Shown: positions 1 to 8,281 of the stretch, piece by piece
Numbering within the stretch: position 1 is the first letter of the stretch
How the letters are laid out: every line of letters begins with the position of its first letter
DNA from: Nocardia kruczakiae NBRC 101016
GTDB taxonomy: Bacteria; Actinomycetota; Actinomycetes; Mycobacteriales; Mycobacteriaceae
Reading direction: 5' to 3'
Assembly: GCF_001612965.1 (NCBI RefSeq)
Contig: NZ_BDBL01000054.1
Coordinates: forward strand, 1-45,499
DNA: 45,499 nt
Notes under the pieces: model-generated
The model's database searches: none
The model's input: the letters and a program-made list of their open reading frames with translations, nothing else
What the model was told of the DNA's origin: nothing
Program-made: the position numbers and the translations under genes

Positions 1-1191
1 GCCCAGCACGGCCCCGCCGGCGGCGCACCGGGACAGGGCCGGACGAGCGGTTCCGGCGGACCGGGGCAAGGCCCGGCGGGCGGACCCGGTCAGGGTCAGC
101 AGAGTCCCGCAGGCGGACCGGGAAAGCAGGGGCCGGCCGGCGGCCCCGGCGGACCGGGGCAAGGCCCGGGCGGCCCGGGACAGCGAGCCGGAGCCGGTCC
201 GAACGGACCGGCTCAGCAGGGACCTGCCGGTGGCCCCGGCACGCAGGGCCGTGGACAGGGTCCCCAGCGCCCCGGCGGACCGAACCCGCAGGGTCCGGGT
301 TCGCAGGGTCCGGGGGCACAGGGGCCAGGCCTACAGGGTTCGGCCGCGCAAGGCCCGGCCGCACAAGGCCCAGGCACACAGGGTCCGAAGGGTCCCGGCG
401 CCCAAGGCCCGGGCGGGCACGGACCGCAGGGGCAGGGTTCGTCGGGACCTCAGGGTCCGGGTGGGCACGGTCCGGGTGGGCACGGCCCAGGAGCGCCCGG
501 ACAGCGTCCGGGTGGGCCGGGGCTGCCGGGAGCAGCCGCAGCGCTCGGCGCGCAGGGCCTGAAAGGGCCTGCGGCGCACGGTGATCAATCACCGCGTCCC
601 GGCGGCGCGCCGTCACCTGCCGATACCAAGATGACCGCGCCGGCACTGTCCGCACAGCCGGGCGGACCGCAGTCGGCCCCACCGCGCCCGATGGCACAAC
701 CGCAGCGGGTGCCGGCGGCGGAACCGGATGCGGCGCCGGGGCAGACTGCGCGCAGCAAGCGCTGGCTGTTGCTCGCCGGCGGTGCGGTCGTGGTGGTCAT
801 CGTCGCGATCGTGGCGGTGGTCGCATTGACCACCGGCGGTTCCGACAATTCACCGGAGGCACAGGTCAAGGGCGCGGTCAACAGTTACACGAACGCACTG
901 GCATCCGGGGACCTGAGCCGGCTGCAGTCCGCGACGTGCGGCAAACTGCACGACTTCTACCAGAACATCGCACCCGATCAGTACGCCGGCGTGCACAAGC
1001 TGGCGGTGGATCAGAAGAAGATCCCGAAGGTCGCGGGCGTGGACGGCGTTCAGATCACCGGGGACAAGGCCGTCGCTCAGGTCGACGTCTACACCGATGC
1101 CGATCCGAGCCGCTCGACCGCCCGTACCTTCGATCTGCAGCAGACCGATGGTGGCTGGAAGGTGTGCGATCCCGCCGGCGCCGCGCAGTAG
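1..1191 (+). CDS. Gly/Pro/Gln-repeat membrane-anchored protein, Rv0361-like (5' end outside window)
   Basis: The reading frame is open from base 1, so the N-terminus is missing; 396 residues are visible. Residues 1-about 190 are low-complexity Gly, Pro, Gln and Ala, with a pentapeptide [QH]-G-P-G-x period in the middle. After a short linker comes a basic stop-transfer (residues 250-254) and one membrane helix (about 255-276, run of Val/Ile/Ala). About 110 folded residues follow, resembling the small extracytoplasmic lumazine/DUF4878-like domain of mycobacterial Rv0361-type proteins (SPEAQVKGAVNSYTNALASGD start, two Cys, C-terminal GGWKVCD). The expected topology is repeat region in the cytosol and folded domain outside. 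An Rv0361 relationship also fits the nearby fba and dedA genes. Function is unknown; the family call rests on architecture and gene order. Confidence 0.75.
   Translation, partial: AQHGPAGGAPGQGRTSGSGGPGQGPAGGPGQGQQSPAGGPGKQGPAGGPGGPGQGPGGPGQRAGAGPNGPAQQGPAGGPGTQGRGQGPQRPGGPNPQGPGSQGPGAQGPGLQGSAAQGPAAQGPGTQGPKGPGAQGPGGHGPQGQGSSGPQGPGGHGPGGHGPGAPGQRPGGPGLPGAAAALGAQGLKGPAAHGDQSPRPGGAPSPADTKMTAPALSAQPGGPQSAPPRPMAQPQRVPAAEPDAAPGQTARSKRWLLLAGGAVVVVIVAIVAVVALTTGGSDNSPEAQVKGAVNSYTNALASGDLSRLQSATCGKLHDFYQNIAPDQYAGVHKLAVDQKKIPKVAGVDGVQITGDKAVAQVDVYTDADPSRSTARTFDLQQTDGGWKVCDPAGAAQ
289..495 (+). repeat. 15-bp imperfect repeat encoding [QH]-G-P-G-x pentapeptides
   Basis: In the frame of the first gene, codons 97-165 spell QGPGS, QGPGA, QGPGL, QGSAA, QGPAA, QGPGT and similar blocks, ending in HGPGG HGPGA. 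The period is five residues, with slips of one or two residues. Codon choice varies between copies, so this is an old protein-level repeat and not a recent DNA expansion. Confidence 0.8.
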
Positions 1192-1206
1192 CCGCGCCGG
1201 AGTCGA

Positions 1207-1259
1207 TGATGTGCATCACCCCGGCGTCACGTCGCGCCGGTTGCCGGCGATGCACATCA
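1207..1259. other. Long bulged inverted repeat after the Rv0361-like gene
   Basis: The arms TGATGTGCATC (1207-1217) and GATGCACATCA (1249-1259) are perfect 11-bp reverse complements. Between them a second pair, CCGGCG (1220-1225) and CGCCGG (1235-1240), could extend the hairpin. It sits 16 bases after the stop codon. No T-run follows, so it is either a non-canonical actinobacterial terminator or a protein-binding site upstream of the HadAB-type gene. Confidence 0.5.
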
Positions 1260-1396
1260 CAGACACCTGGTCAGCGGTCCGGTACGCCGATAGCATGGCC
1301 CGGATTGTCACGCCGCCGACCCTCCACTGATCCGTTCCGGGGTGGTCGACCGGTGCTGTCGTTTACGCAGTAAGAATCGAGCAGGGAGCAAGGGAC

Positions 1397-2440
1397 ATGC
1401 CGGAGCTGGCACCCGACGCGCCGGCATCCACGGCACTGGCCGGTCGGCACTACCGGATTCGGGACCGCTACGAGGTGGGCAGGGAGAAGGTCCGCGAATT
1501 CGCGCGGGCCGTGCAGAATCATCACCCCGCCCACCACTTCGAGGCCGATGCCGCCAAGCTCGGCTGGGATGCCGTCGTGGCGCCGCCGACCTTCGCCTCG
1601 GTGCTCGGCATGGCGACCACGCAGGCCCTGCTCGACAGCGTGCTCAGCGAATACGACCTGTCGCAGATCCTGCAGACCGACCAGGTGTTCCACATCCACC
1701 GCCCGATCCTGGCCGGCGATGTCCTGCGCAGCGAGGCGGAGATCGAATCGATCCGCCGTTTGCGCGGAAACGATTTCATCACCGTGAAGGCCACCGTTCT
1801 CGATGCCGAGGACACCGTCGTCCAGGTGGGTATCACCACCATCGTGGCGCGCTTGGGCGCCGAGGTCGACGCCGATATCGTGCGACTGGTCGACGGTGTG
1901 GTCATGCATCGCAGGGAGGTCGGCGCGACCACCCCCGACGTGCTGATCCCGATCGGCGCCGAGGAGGCCACCCCCGAACCCTCGCGCGCCGACTCGCGCA
2001 GAGATGTCACCGTCGACACCCAGCCGAATTTCGACGATCTCGCGGTCGGTGATCGGTTACCCACGGCGACGATGCGCCTCACCCGCGGCGATCTGGTCAA
2101 CTACGCCGGTGTGGCGGGTGACCCCAACCCGATCCACTTCAGCGATCGCGCCGCCGAACTGGCCGGCCTGCCCACCGTGGTCGCGCACGGCATGCTCACC
2201 ATGGGTCTGGGTGCGCACTATCTGACCTCGTGGCTCGGGGATCCGGGAGCGATCGAAAGCTACAGCGTGCGCTTCTCCGGATACGTTCCGGTGGAACGGT
2301 TTTCGCCGGCCACGATCGAATTCTCCGCCAGGATCAAGTCCCTGGACCCGGAGCGCCGGGTCGCGACGATTCTGCTGAGCGCGACCTCCGCGGGCAAGAA
2401 GCTGTTCGGCCGCGCGCTGGCCGAGGTCCAGTTGTCCTGA
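1397..2440 (+). CDS. Fused (3R)-hydroxyacyl-ACP dehydratase, HadA/HadB type
   Basis: A 347-residue double-hotdog protein. The N-terminal half (about 15-180) is a FAS1-like hydratase without an obvious catalytic dyad, like HadA. The C-terminal half (about 210-347) is a MaoC domain with the hydratase-2 motif YAGVAGDPNPIHF, giving the catalytic Asp242 and His247, like HadB. In mycobacteria HadA and HadB are separate FAS-II subunits that dehydrate 3-hydroxyacyl-ACP during mycolate elongation; fused forms are known in Nocardiaceae. The ATG at 1397 follows a purine-rich AGGGAGCAAGGGAC ribosome site. It is single, convergent with the DUF4185 gene 16 bases away. Substrate and FAS-II role are inferred from the family; another enoyl-thioester hydratase role is possible. 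Confidence 0.85.
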   Translation: MPELAPDAPASTALAGRHYRIRDRYEVGREKVREFARAVQNHHPAHHFEADAAKLGWDAVVAPPTFASVLGMATTQALLDSVLSEYDLSQILQTDQVFHIHRPILAGDVLRSEAEIESIRRLRGNDFITVKATVLDAEDTVVQVGITTIVARLGAEVDADIVRLVDGVVMHRREVGATTPDVLIPIGAEEATPEPSRADSRRDVTVDTQPNFDDLAVGDRLPTATMRLTRGDLVNYAGVAGDPNPIHFSDRAAELAGLPTVVAHGMLTMGLGAHYLTSWLGDPGAIESYSVRFSGYVPVERFSPATIEFSARIKSLDPERRVATILLSATSAGKKLFGRALAEVQLS

Positions 2441-2456
2441 GCAGTGATCCCGTGCG

Positions 2457-3944
2457 TCAGTCCAGCCGGGCGTGCATCAGGTAGACGTTGTAGTCGCTCC
2501 AGGTGCTGATGGTGAAGTAGAGATCCGACGACGTCGACCACGGATGGATGAATCCGCCGTAGAGTTCGGGATATTCGGCCGAGACGGGCACCAGCGTCGA
2601 ACTCGGCGACCACACCCCCTGCGGTGCGTTCGATTCCCGCACGACGACCGCCGCCTTCGCGGTGTCGAGATAGCTCATCTGCCAGACACCGCGAGCGCTG
2701 TCGTAGCGCACCGACAGTTCGCCGACCGGCCCGTCGACGATCGGTGTGGCGGACGCGGCGCCCCCGACCGGAGTCCAGTTTCCGTCGCGCCAGTACTGAT
2801 AGGCGGAGGTGTCGAGCACCTCATCCTTGGGCACCCTGGCGAGGCCGACCGCGCCGAGCCGCGTATTCGGTGTGCCGAACAGGTAGACGTAGTCGCCCTG
2901 CGGCACCATCGCCGACACCTGGAAATTCGCGAGCCCGAAGATGTTGTCCCAGTGCGCGTGCGGATCCTTGGTCCAGGTCTGCCCGTGGTCGTCGGAGTAC
3001 GCGATGCCGCCGTAGTTGGTGTAGAAGGTGCCGGGCAGGCTGTTCCAGGTCCGAATCGACATGTAGCTCATGAACTGCCGGGTGTCGTCGGCCGAACCTC
3101 GGTGTGGCAGCGCGAAACCAGAGGTCGGGATCGTGGTGATCTCGATATTGTCCTGCTTGCGACTGGCCAGCACCTCGGCGGCGTGACAGCGGTCGTCGGC
3201 GACCATGCGGTCGATGATCATGCCCTTGTCCAGGTCGCGATTCGTGCTGAACGCGAGCAGATTGCTGCGCCAGTCCTCACCCATCCCGCCCGGCGGATGG
3301 AAGTCGTGACCGACGGTGTCACCGAAGGCCGTCGCGATCTCCCCCGGCCCGCTCTCCCACATGATGCCCAGGTCGGTGCCGGCGACCTGCCAGCGCTTGT
3401 CGGTGCGGTTCACCGAATTCACGCCGGTCTCCTTGGCCACCTCACGAACTCGGCTCACCTTCGGCGCCGGCCGCGCGGCCACTACCGGGCCCGGTTCGGT
3501 CGCAGGTGCGGCTCGCGGCGGCGCGGGCGGCTCGGGTTCGGGCGAGGGACCGGGCGGCAGCGCGAAATAGAACGGCTTCGGCTTCAGTAGCAGTTCCGGC
3601 ACGCCGAGCCGGTTCAGCAGGCCGGGCGGGGGCGGCGGACCATCGGTGAGGTCCGGGCACGGGCTGACGCACGGATCGGCCGGCAGGTCCACGTTCGTGC
3701 GCTTCGCAATCGCGGGCGGCGGAGCTTGATCGACGGTCACCACCGGATACGGAATCGGCACCTCGAGCTTCTTCGGCACCACCGGCTCGTGCACGGGGAC
3801 GGGGTCGGTGGCACACGGCCCGGCTCCGGGAACCGTTGCCGCGGTAGCCGTCCCGGGTTCGGCGACGGCAGATCCGGGCAGCCCGACCAGCAGTCCGGCG
3901 CCCAGCAGCACCACTGCGACCGAAGCCGGTACGCGCACACGCAT
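2457..3944 (-). CDS. Secreted DUF4185 protein, probable D-arabinan hydrolase
   Basis: A 495-residue exported protein. Residues 1-28 are a signal peptide (MRVRVP, hydrophobic core, Ala-Val-Ala cleavage site). Residues 30-about 165 are a Pro-rich spacer with runs of PPPPP and PEPEPPAPP, as in proteins that cross the cell wall. Residues about 190-495 are the DUF4185 domain, a beta-propeller-like fold, with GDTVG, NYGGIAYSDDHGQTW and GGFIHPWS blocks. DUF4185 includes the GH183 endo-D-arabinanases that cut mycobacterial arabinogalactan and lipoarabinomannan; whether this copy is active cannot be read from the sequence. I chose ATG 3944 because GAGGGG lies six bases upstream; a TTG two codons earlier is less likely. 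It lies 132 bases downstream of the EmbR-like gene on the same strand. Confidence 0.8.
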   Translation of the reverse strand: MRVRVPASVAVVLLGAGLLVGLPGSAVAEPGTATAATVPGAGPCATDPVPVHEPVVPKKLEVPIPYPVVTVDQAPPPAIAKRTNVDLPADPCVSPCPDLTDGPPPPPGLLNRLGVPELLLKPKPFYFALPPGPSPEPEPPAPPRAAPATEPGPVVAARPAPKVSRVREVAKETGVNSVNRTDKRWQVAGTDLGIMWESGPGEIATAFGDTVGHDFHPPGGMGEDWRSNLLAFSTNRDLDKGMIIDRMVADDRCHAAEVLASRKQDNIEITTIPTSGFALPHRGSADDTRQFMSYMSIRTWNSLPGTFYTNYGGIAYSDDHGQTWTKDPHAHWDNIFGLANFQVSAMVPQGDYVYLFGTPNTRLGAVGLARVPKDEVLDTSAYQYWRDGNWTPVGGAASATPIVDGPVGELSVRYDSARGVWQMSYLDTAKAAVVVRESNAPQGVWSPSSTLVPVSAEYPELYGGFIHPWSTSSDLYFTISTWSDYNVYLMHARLD

Positions 3945-4076
3945 CCGCAACCCCTCGCCGATCGAACGATTTCCCCTACCCGCGACCTCGTTGCGCGGAC
4001 AGCACCCGCGCCGACCCTACCCGGGTGATGTCGCGCCACGGTGGTTATCGCGCACCGGCGGTGTGTTCGGCGCCGC

Positions 4077-5234
4077 CTATTCGGTCTCGGCCTCGAAACT
4101 CAGCACCGTCGAACCGATCCGGATGAGTTCCCCGCCGAACAGCATGGTGCCGCTGTCGACGACCTCGTCGTCGACGTAGATGCCGTTTGCCGAGGCCAGA
4201 TCCTTGATCAGCATCCCGGCCCGGCTGGGCAGGACATGCGCGTGATAGCGGCTGACCTTCGGATCGTCGAGGATCAGATCGTTGTCGGTCATGCGGCCGA
4301 TCTTCAAGCCGCCCTTGGCGATCGGCACCACCCGGCCGTCCGGCAGCCGCAGCCGTCCGGCGCGGGCGCTGCGCGGGGTTTCGGTGACGGTTTCGGTCAT
4401 CGCCTTGGCCATCCGCTCGACCTGGGCGATGGCCATCGTGTTGAGCGGTTCCTGGCGCAGGACGCGCTTCTCCAGTTCGGCCAGCGCCGGCCCCGGATCG
4501 ATGCCGAGTTCGTCGGCGAGTACCGCGCGCACCCGGCGGCAGGCCTCCAGCGCGTCGGCCTGGCGGCCGGACAGGTACAGCGCGGTGATGAGCTGGACCC
4601 ACAGCGGTTCCCGCATCGGATGCTCGTTCGTCATCGCCACCAGTTCGCCGACCACCGACGAGGCTCGACCACAAGCGATTTCGGCATCGATGCGCGCGGA
4701 GGCGACGAGCAGGCGCTCTTCGTCCATCGCGGTGGCGAAGGTGTCGGCGAAGCGGGTGCCGGACAGATCGTCGAGGGCCTTGCCGCTCCACTGTTCCAGT
4801 GCCGCACCGTACAACCGCGACGCGCCCTCGTGGTCGCCCGCCGCGGCGGCCTCGATCGCGGCCTTGTGGGCGGCCTCGAATCGGCCCAGATCGCATTCGT
4901 CGTCGGTGATCTCGAGTCGATAGCCGGAGGATTCGGTGCGCAGCACCGCGGCCGAGTCGACTCCCGAATTACGCAGCGCCTTACGGATATTGGAGACGAA
5001 CACCTGCAGGCTCGCCTGATAGGAGTCCGGCGGTTCCTCGTTCCAGACGATATCGGCCAACGCCTGCGACGAGACCGCACGCCGCCGGTTGACCGCCAGG
5101 GCGGCCAGCAGCGCCCGCGGTTTGGGTCCGCCCACCGCAACGGCGGCGCCACCGACCGAGAGCTGCACGGGCCCGAGTACGCGCACGTCGAGACCGGTGG
5201 GCGAAACAGGTTGGGGGCCGGTCGGATCGCTCAC
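4077..5234 (-). CDS. embR: EmbR-like transcriptional regulator (wHTH-BTAD-FHA)
   Basis: A 385-residue SARP-family activator with three parts: an OmpR-like winged helix (about 15-108), a bacterial transcriptional activation (BTAD) helical domain (about 115-260), and a forkhead-associated domain (about 305-380). FHA signature residues are present (IGR at 312-314, SRYHA at 328-332, NG at 350-351), so it should bind phosphothreonine. In M. tuberculosis EmbR is phosphorylated by PknH through this domain and activates the embCAB arabinosyltransferases. The start is the GTG at 5234, with GAGGA nine bases upstream; this gives nearly the same length as M. tuberculosis EmbR (388). No emb gene is in view. 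Its same-strand neighbour is the putative arabinanase. The symbol is by domain layout; other SARP-FHA paralogues exist. Confidence 0.8.
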   Translation of the reverse strand: MSDPTGPQPVSPTGLDVRVLGPVQLSVGGAAVAVGGPKPRALLAALAVNRRRAVSSQALADIVWNEEPPDSYQASLQVFVSNIRKALRNSGVDSAAVLRTESSGYRLEITDDECDLGRFEAAHKAAIEAAAAGDHEGASRLYGAALEQWSGKALDDLSGTRFADTFATAMDEERLLVASARIDAEIACGRASSVVGELVAMTNEHPMREPLWVQLITALYLSGRQADALEACRRVRAVLADELGIDPGPALAELEKRVLRQEPLNTMAIAQVERMAKAMTETVTETPRSARAGRLRLPDGRVVPIAKGGLKIGRMTDNDLILDDPKVSRYHAHVLPSRAGMLIKDLASANGIYVDDEVVDSGTMLFGGELIRIGSTVLSFEAETE

Positions 5235-5350
5235 CAGTCTCGTTCCTCGCGTCGGCCGAATGCCCGGCACAGTGCCCATCTGCTCACGGAGATGATCATC
5301 CCGTGCCGCCGGCGAATGAGACAACCCGTCCCCACAGCGGCCGCGAATGC

Positions 5351-5385
5351 CGAGGGTGCGCCGCCCACCGGGCGACGCACCCTCG
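5351..5385 (-). terminator. Strong hairpin downstream of fba
   Basis: Perfect 10-bp arms CGAGGGTGCG (5351-5360) and CGCACCCTCG (5376-5385), with an inner CGCCC/GGGCG pair (5362-5366 and 5370-5374). It begins 18 bases past the aldolase stop codon on the minus strand. No U-tract follows, as is common for actinobacterial terminators. It separates fba from the EmbR-like gene. Confidence 0.75.
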
Positions 5386-5402
5386 TTCCGCTTCCGGAAC
5401 TA

Positions 5403-6440
5403 CTACTTCGCGCTGACCGACTTACCGGCCGAACGCAGGTCGTTGCAGGCTTCGATGACCCGCTCGGCCATCGAGGTCTCGGCCTTCTTCAGGTAGCTGC
5501 GCGGGTCGTAGGTCTTCTTGTTGCCGACCTCACCGTCGATCTTCAGCACACCGTCGTAATTGCTGAACATGTGCGCCGCGATCGGACGGGTGAAGGCGTA
5601 CTGGGTGTCGGTGTCGACGTTCATCTTCACCACGCCGTACTTCAGCGAGTCGTCGATCTCCGACTTCAGCGAACCCGAGCCGCCGTGGAAGACGAAGTCG
5701 AACGGCTTGGCGCCCTCGCCCAGGCCGAGCTTGGCCGCGGCCACACGCTGCCCCTCGGCCAGCACCTCGGGCTTGAGCACGACGTTGCCCGGCTTGTAGA
5801 CGCCGTGCACATTGCCGAAGGTGGCGGCGAGCAGGTACTTGCCGTTCTCACCGGCGCCCAGGGCGTCGATGGTCTTGGCGAAATCCTCCGACGAGGTGTA
5901 GAGCTTCTCGTTGATCTCGGCCTCGACACCGTCCTCTTCGCCGCCGACCACGCCGATCTCGACCTCGAGAATGATGTTCGCCGCGGCCGACTGCTTCAGC
6001 AGTTCCTTGGCGATCTCGAGGTTCTCGTCGATCGGGATGGCCGAGCCGTCCCACATGTGGGACTGGAACAGCGGGTTCTGCCCGGCCTTCACCCGCTCCT
6101 GCGAGATGGCCAGCAGCGGACGCACGAAACCGTCCAGCTTGTCCTTGGGGCAGTGGTCGGTGTGCAGCGCGATCGTCACGTCGTACTTGGCTGCCACCAC
6201 ATGAGCGAACTCCGCCAGCGCGACCGCACCGGTGACCATGTCCTTCACACCCTGGCCGGAACCGAATTCGGCCCCGCCGGTGGAGAACTGGATGATGCCG
6301 TCACTGCCGGCCTCGGCGAACCCGCGGATGGCCGCGTTGATGGTCTCCGAGGAGGTGCAGTTGATCGCGGGGAAGGCGAAGGAGTTCTCTTTGGCCCGAC
6401 CGAGCATCTCGGCGTAGACCTCCGGAGTCGCGATGGGCAC
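5403..6440 (-). CDS. fba: Class II fructose-bisphosphate aldolase
   Basis: A 345-residue zinc-dependent aldolase that interconverts fructose 1,6-bisphosphate with glyceraldehyde 3-phosphate and dihydroxyacetone phosphate in glycolysis and gluconeogenesis. The sequence shows the ALHTDHCPK motif (catalytic Asp95, zinc ligand His96), the EVEIGVVGGEEDG segment, and zinc ligands His212 (FGNVHGVYKPG) and His252 (FHGGSGS). Length matches the mycobacterial enzyme. The start is GTG at 6440 with GGAGGT six bases upstream. It is divergent from the first dedA gene, the same arrangement as Rv0363c/Rv0364 in M. tuberculosis, and ends at a strong hairpin. Confidence 0.97.
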   Translation of the reverse strand: MPIATPEVYAEMLGRAKENSFAFPAINCTSSETINAAIRGFAEAGSDGIIQFSTGGAEFGSGQGVKDMVTGAVALAEFAHVVAAKYDVTIALHTDHCPKDKLDGFVRPLLAISQERVKAGQNPLFQSHMWDGSAIPIDENLEIAKELLKQSAAANIILEVEIGVVGGEEDGVEAEINEKLYTSSEDFAKTIDALGAGENGKYLLAATFGNVHGVYKPGNVVLKPEVLAEGQRVAAAKLGLGEGAKPFDFVFHGGSGSLKSEIDDSLKYGVVKMNVDTDTQYAFTRPIAAHMFSNYDGVLKIDGEVGNKKTYDPRSYLKKAETSMAERVIEACNDLRSAGKSVSAK

Positions 6441-6662
6441 TGAGTGACCTCCGTATGTGTGCTGCGAACAACAATTCTGTCAGCCAATACCCTAAGTTCA
6501 TGGCCCGTTGTCGCGAAAGGCGGGATGGGGTCGGGCGCGCTTGCGGCGGACTTGCCGGGCCGGGCGCGCATCCGCGTCGACCGCCGGGAGCGGTCCGAAA
6601 CTCGGTTGACCGAAATTCGCCAACGCCTGAGAGGTTCCCGTGAGGTTCGGTGAGATCGCACG

Positions 6663-7403
6663 GTGACCGGTACTGTGGGGCCCGTGACCACGCTGGCCAT
6701 CACGAATACCCTCGCCGACGGATTCTCCGTCCACAAGCTGCTCGACCCCATGTATCTGCTGACCGATACCTGGATGTCGAATGCGGTGCTGCCGGCCATT
6801 CTGGTCATCGTCTTCATCGAGACAGGGCTGCTGTTCCCGATCCTGCCGGGCGATTCGCTGCTGTTCACCGGCGGTCTGCTCGCGGCGGTCGAACATCCGC
6901 CGGTATCGATCTGGGTGCTCGTCCCGGCCGTGGCGCTGACCGCGATCGCCGGCGACCAGTGCGCCTATTGGATCGGCCGTGCCATCGGGCCCGCGCTGTT
7001 CCACAAGGAGGACGGGCGCTTCTTCAAACAGCGCTACATCACCGAGACACACGCGTTCTTCGAGAAGTACGGCCCGAAGACCATCATCCTGGCCCGATTC
7101 GTGCCGATCGTGCGCACCTTCATGCCGGTGCTCGCGGGCGTGTCGAAAATGGATTACCGCAAATTCCTCACCTTCGACATCATCGGTGGCATTCTGTGGG
7201 CCGGCGGCATCACGGTCCTCGGGTACTTCCTGGGGAACGTCGGGTTCATTCGCGATCACGTCGAGGCCATCTTCCTGCTGATCGTGTTCGTCTCGATCCT
7301 GCCCGCCATCATCTCCGTGGCGAAGAAGCTGCGTAACCACGAGCCGGTGCTCGAGATCGAGGAGCCCACGATGTCCGTACCGACGAACGAACCCACGCAC
7401 TGA
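6663..7403 (+). CDS. DedA family membrane protein (first of a tandem pair)
   Basis: A 246-residue polytopic protein of the DedA/VTT (SNARE-associated) family, thought to be phospholipid scramblases or flippases supporting envelope homeostasis. The family core is visible: an acidic first helix (FIETGLLFPILPGDSLLF), a re-entrant region, the amphipathic HAFFEKYGPKTIILARFVPIVRTFMPVLAG block with its essential Arg residues, then FLTFDIIGGILWA. It corresponds by gene order to Rv0364. The start is uncertain: GTG at 6663 (used here) or GTG at 6684. The second DedA begins five bases after the stop, so the two are probably one transcript. Confidence 0.9.
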   Translation: MTGTVGPVTTLAITNTLADGFSVHKLLDPMYLLTDTWMSNAVLPAILVIVFIETGLLFPILPGDSLLFTGGLLAAVEHPPVSIWVLVPAVALTAIAGDQCAYWIGRAIGPALFHKEDGRFFKQRYITETHAFFEKYGPKTIILARFVPIVRTFMPVLAGVSKMDYRKFLTFDIIGGILWAGGITVLGYFLGNVGFIRDHVEAIFLLIVFVSILPAIISVAKKLRNHEPVLEIEEPTMSVPTNEPTH

Positions 7404-7408
7404 CACCA

Positions 7409-8263
7409 TTGCCTGCCACGCCGTTACCCCTTGCACTGGGCGGATTCGATCCGCTGCAGTCCGCCGGGCCGGCACTCGTCTGGACCGTCGTCCTGGTCTT
7501 CGTCTTCCTCGAGTGCGCGGTGATCATCGGCCTGTTCCTGCCCGGCGATTCGATGCTGCTGACCGCTGGCATCATCTTCGCCTCCCACGAGACGGGGCAT
7601 ACGCAGGTATGGGCGTTGGTGGTGGCGACCATGCTGGCGGCCATCGCCGGTAATCAGGTGGGGTATGTGATCGGGACGCGCACCGGCCACCGCCTGATAG
7701 CCCGCAAGAACGGCAAATACGTCAACGCCGAGAATCTGGCCCGGGTATCGGATCTGCTGCATCGGCACGGGTTCGCGGCAGTGCTCATCGCGCGCTGGAT
7801 TCCGTGGGTGCGCACGCTGTGCCCGCTGGTCGCCGGTGCGGCCGGAATGGACCATCGCCGCTACACCGTGGCCAGTTCGATCGGCGCGGTGATCTGGGCA
7901 CCGATTCTGCTGCTGCTCGGCTACTACACCGGCGGCTACCTGAACAAGGTGTCCTGGCTGATGCCGACCGTGAGCGGCTCGCTGGTCGTGGTGCTGATCA
8001 TCGGCACGGTGATCGGGCTGCGGCAGTACCGGGCGGAGATGTCGCGGCCCGCCGAGGACTTCGATGTGGACCTCGAGGCCGAGAACGGCCGGCCCTTCGA
8101 CGCCCAGCGCTTCGACGCTTTCGATTCGGATGCCCTGGACACGCTGCCGCTCGAGATCCGGGCCGCCGACTACCCGGACACCGTGCCGCTGCGCACCGTC
8201 CGCCCCGAGCGCACAGCCGCCGCGGGGCCCGCGCGCATCGTGTGGACCGATCCCCGGCACTGA
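7409..8263 (+). CDS. DedA family membrane protein (second of a tandem pair)
   Basis: A 284-residue paralogue of the preceding gene with the same core: FLECAVIIGLFLPGDSMLLTAG, then HGFAAVLIARWIPWVRTLCPLVAGAAGM and a C-terminal helix pair. It has an extra acidic cytosolic tail of about 70 residues (FDVDLEAENGRPFDAQRFDAFDSDALDTL) lacking in the first copy. The only start codon near the family N-terminus is a TTG at 7409 without a Shine-Dalgarno site. Translation therefore probably depends on ribosomes finishing the upstream gene five bases earlier. Likely a DedA lipid transporter; substrate unknown. Confidence 0.87.
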   Translation: MPATPLPLALGGFDPLQSAGPALVWTVVLVFVFLECAVIIGLFLPGDSMLLTAGIIFASHETGHTQVWALVVATMLAAIAGNQVGYVIGTRTGHRLIARKNGKYVNAENLARVSDLLHRHGFAAVLIARWIPWVRTLCPLVAGAAGMDHRRYTVASSIGAVIWAPILLLLGYYTGGYLNKVSWLMPTVSGSLVVVLIIGTVIGLRQYRAEMSRPAEDFDVDLEAENGRPFDAQRFDAFDSDALDTLPLEIRAADYPDTVPLRTVRPERTAAAGPARIVWTDPRH

Positions 8264-8281
8264 TCGGCCGGACGGGTGGCG

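Noticed and set aside
5235..5324. A 30-codon N-terminal extension of the EmbR-like protein from a TTG
   Set aside because: The GTG at 5234 has a good ribosome site and gives the family length; the extension has no conserved feature.
4041..6443. An 800-codon open frame on the plus strand antisense to embR and fba
   Set aside because: It is the mirror frame of two well-supported minus-strand genes, with His/Arg/Leu-rich composition and no domain; long antisense frames are expected at this GC content.
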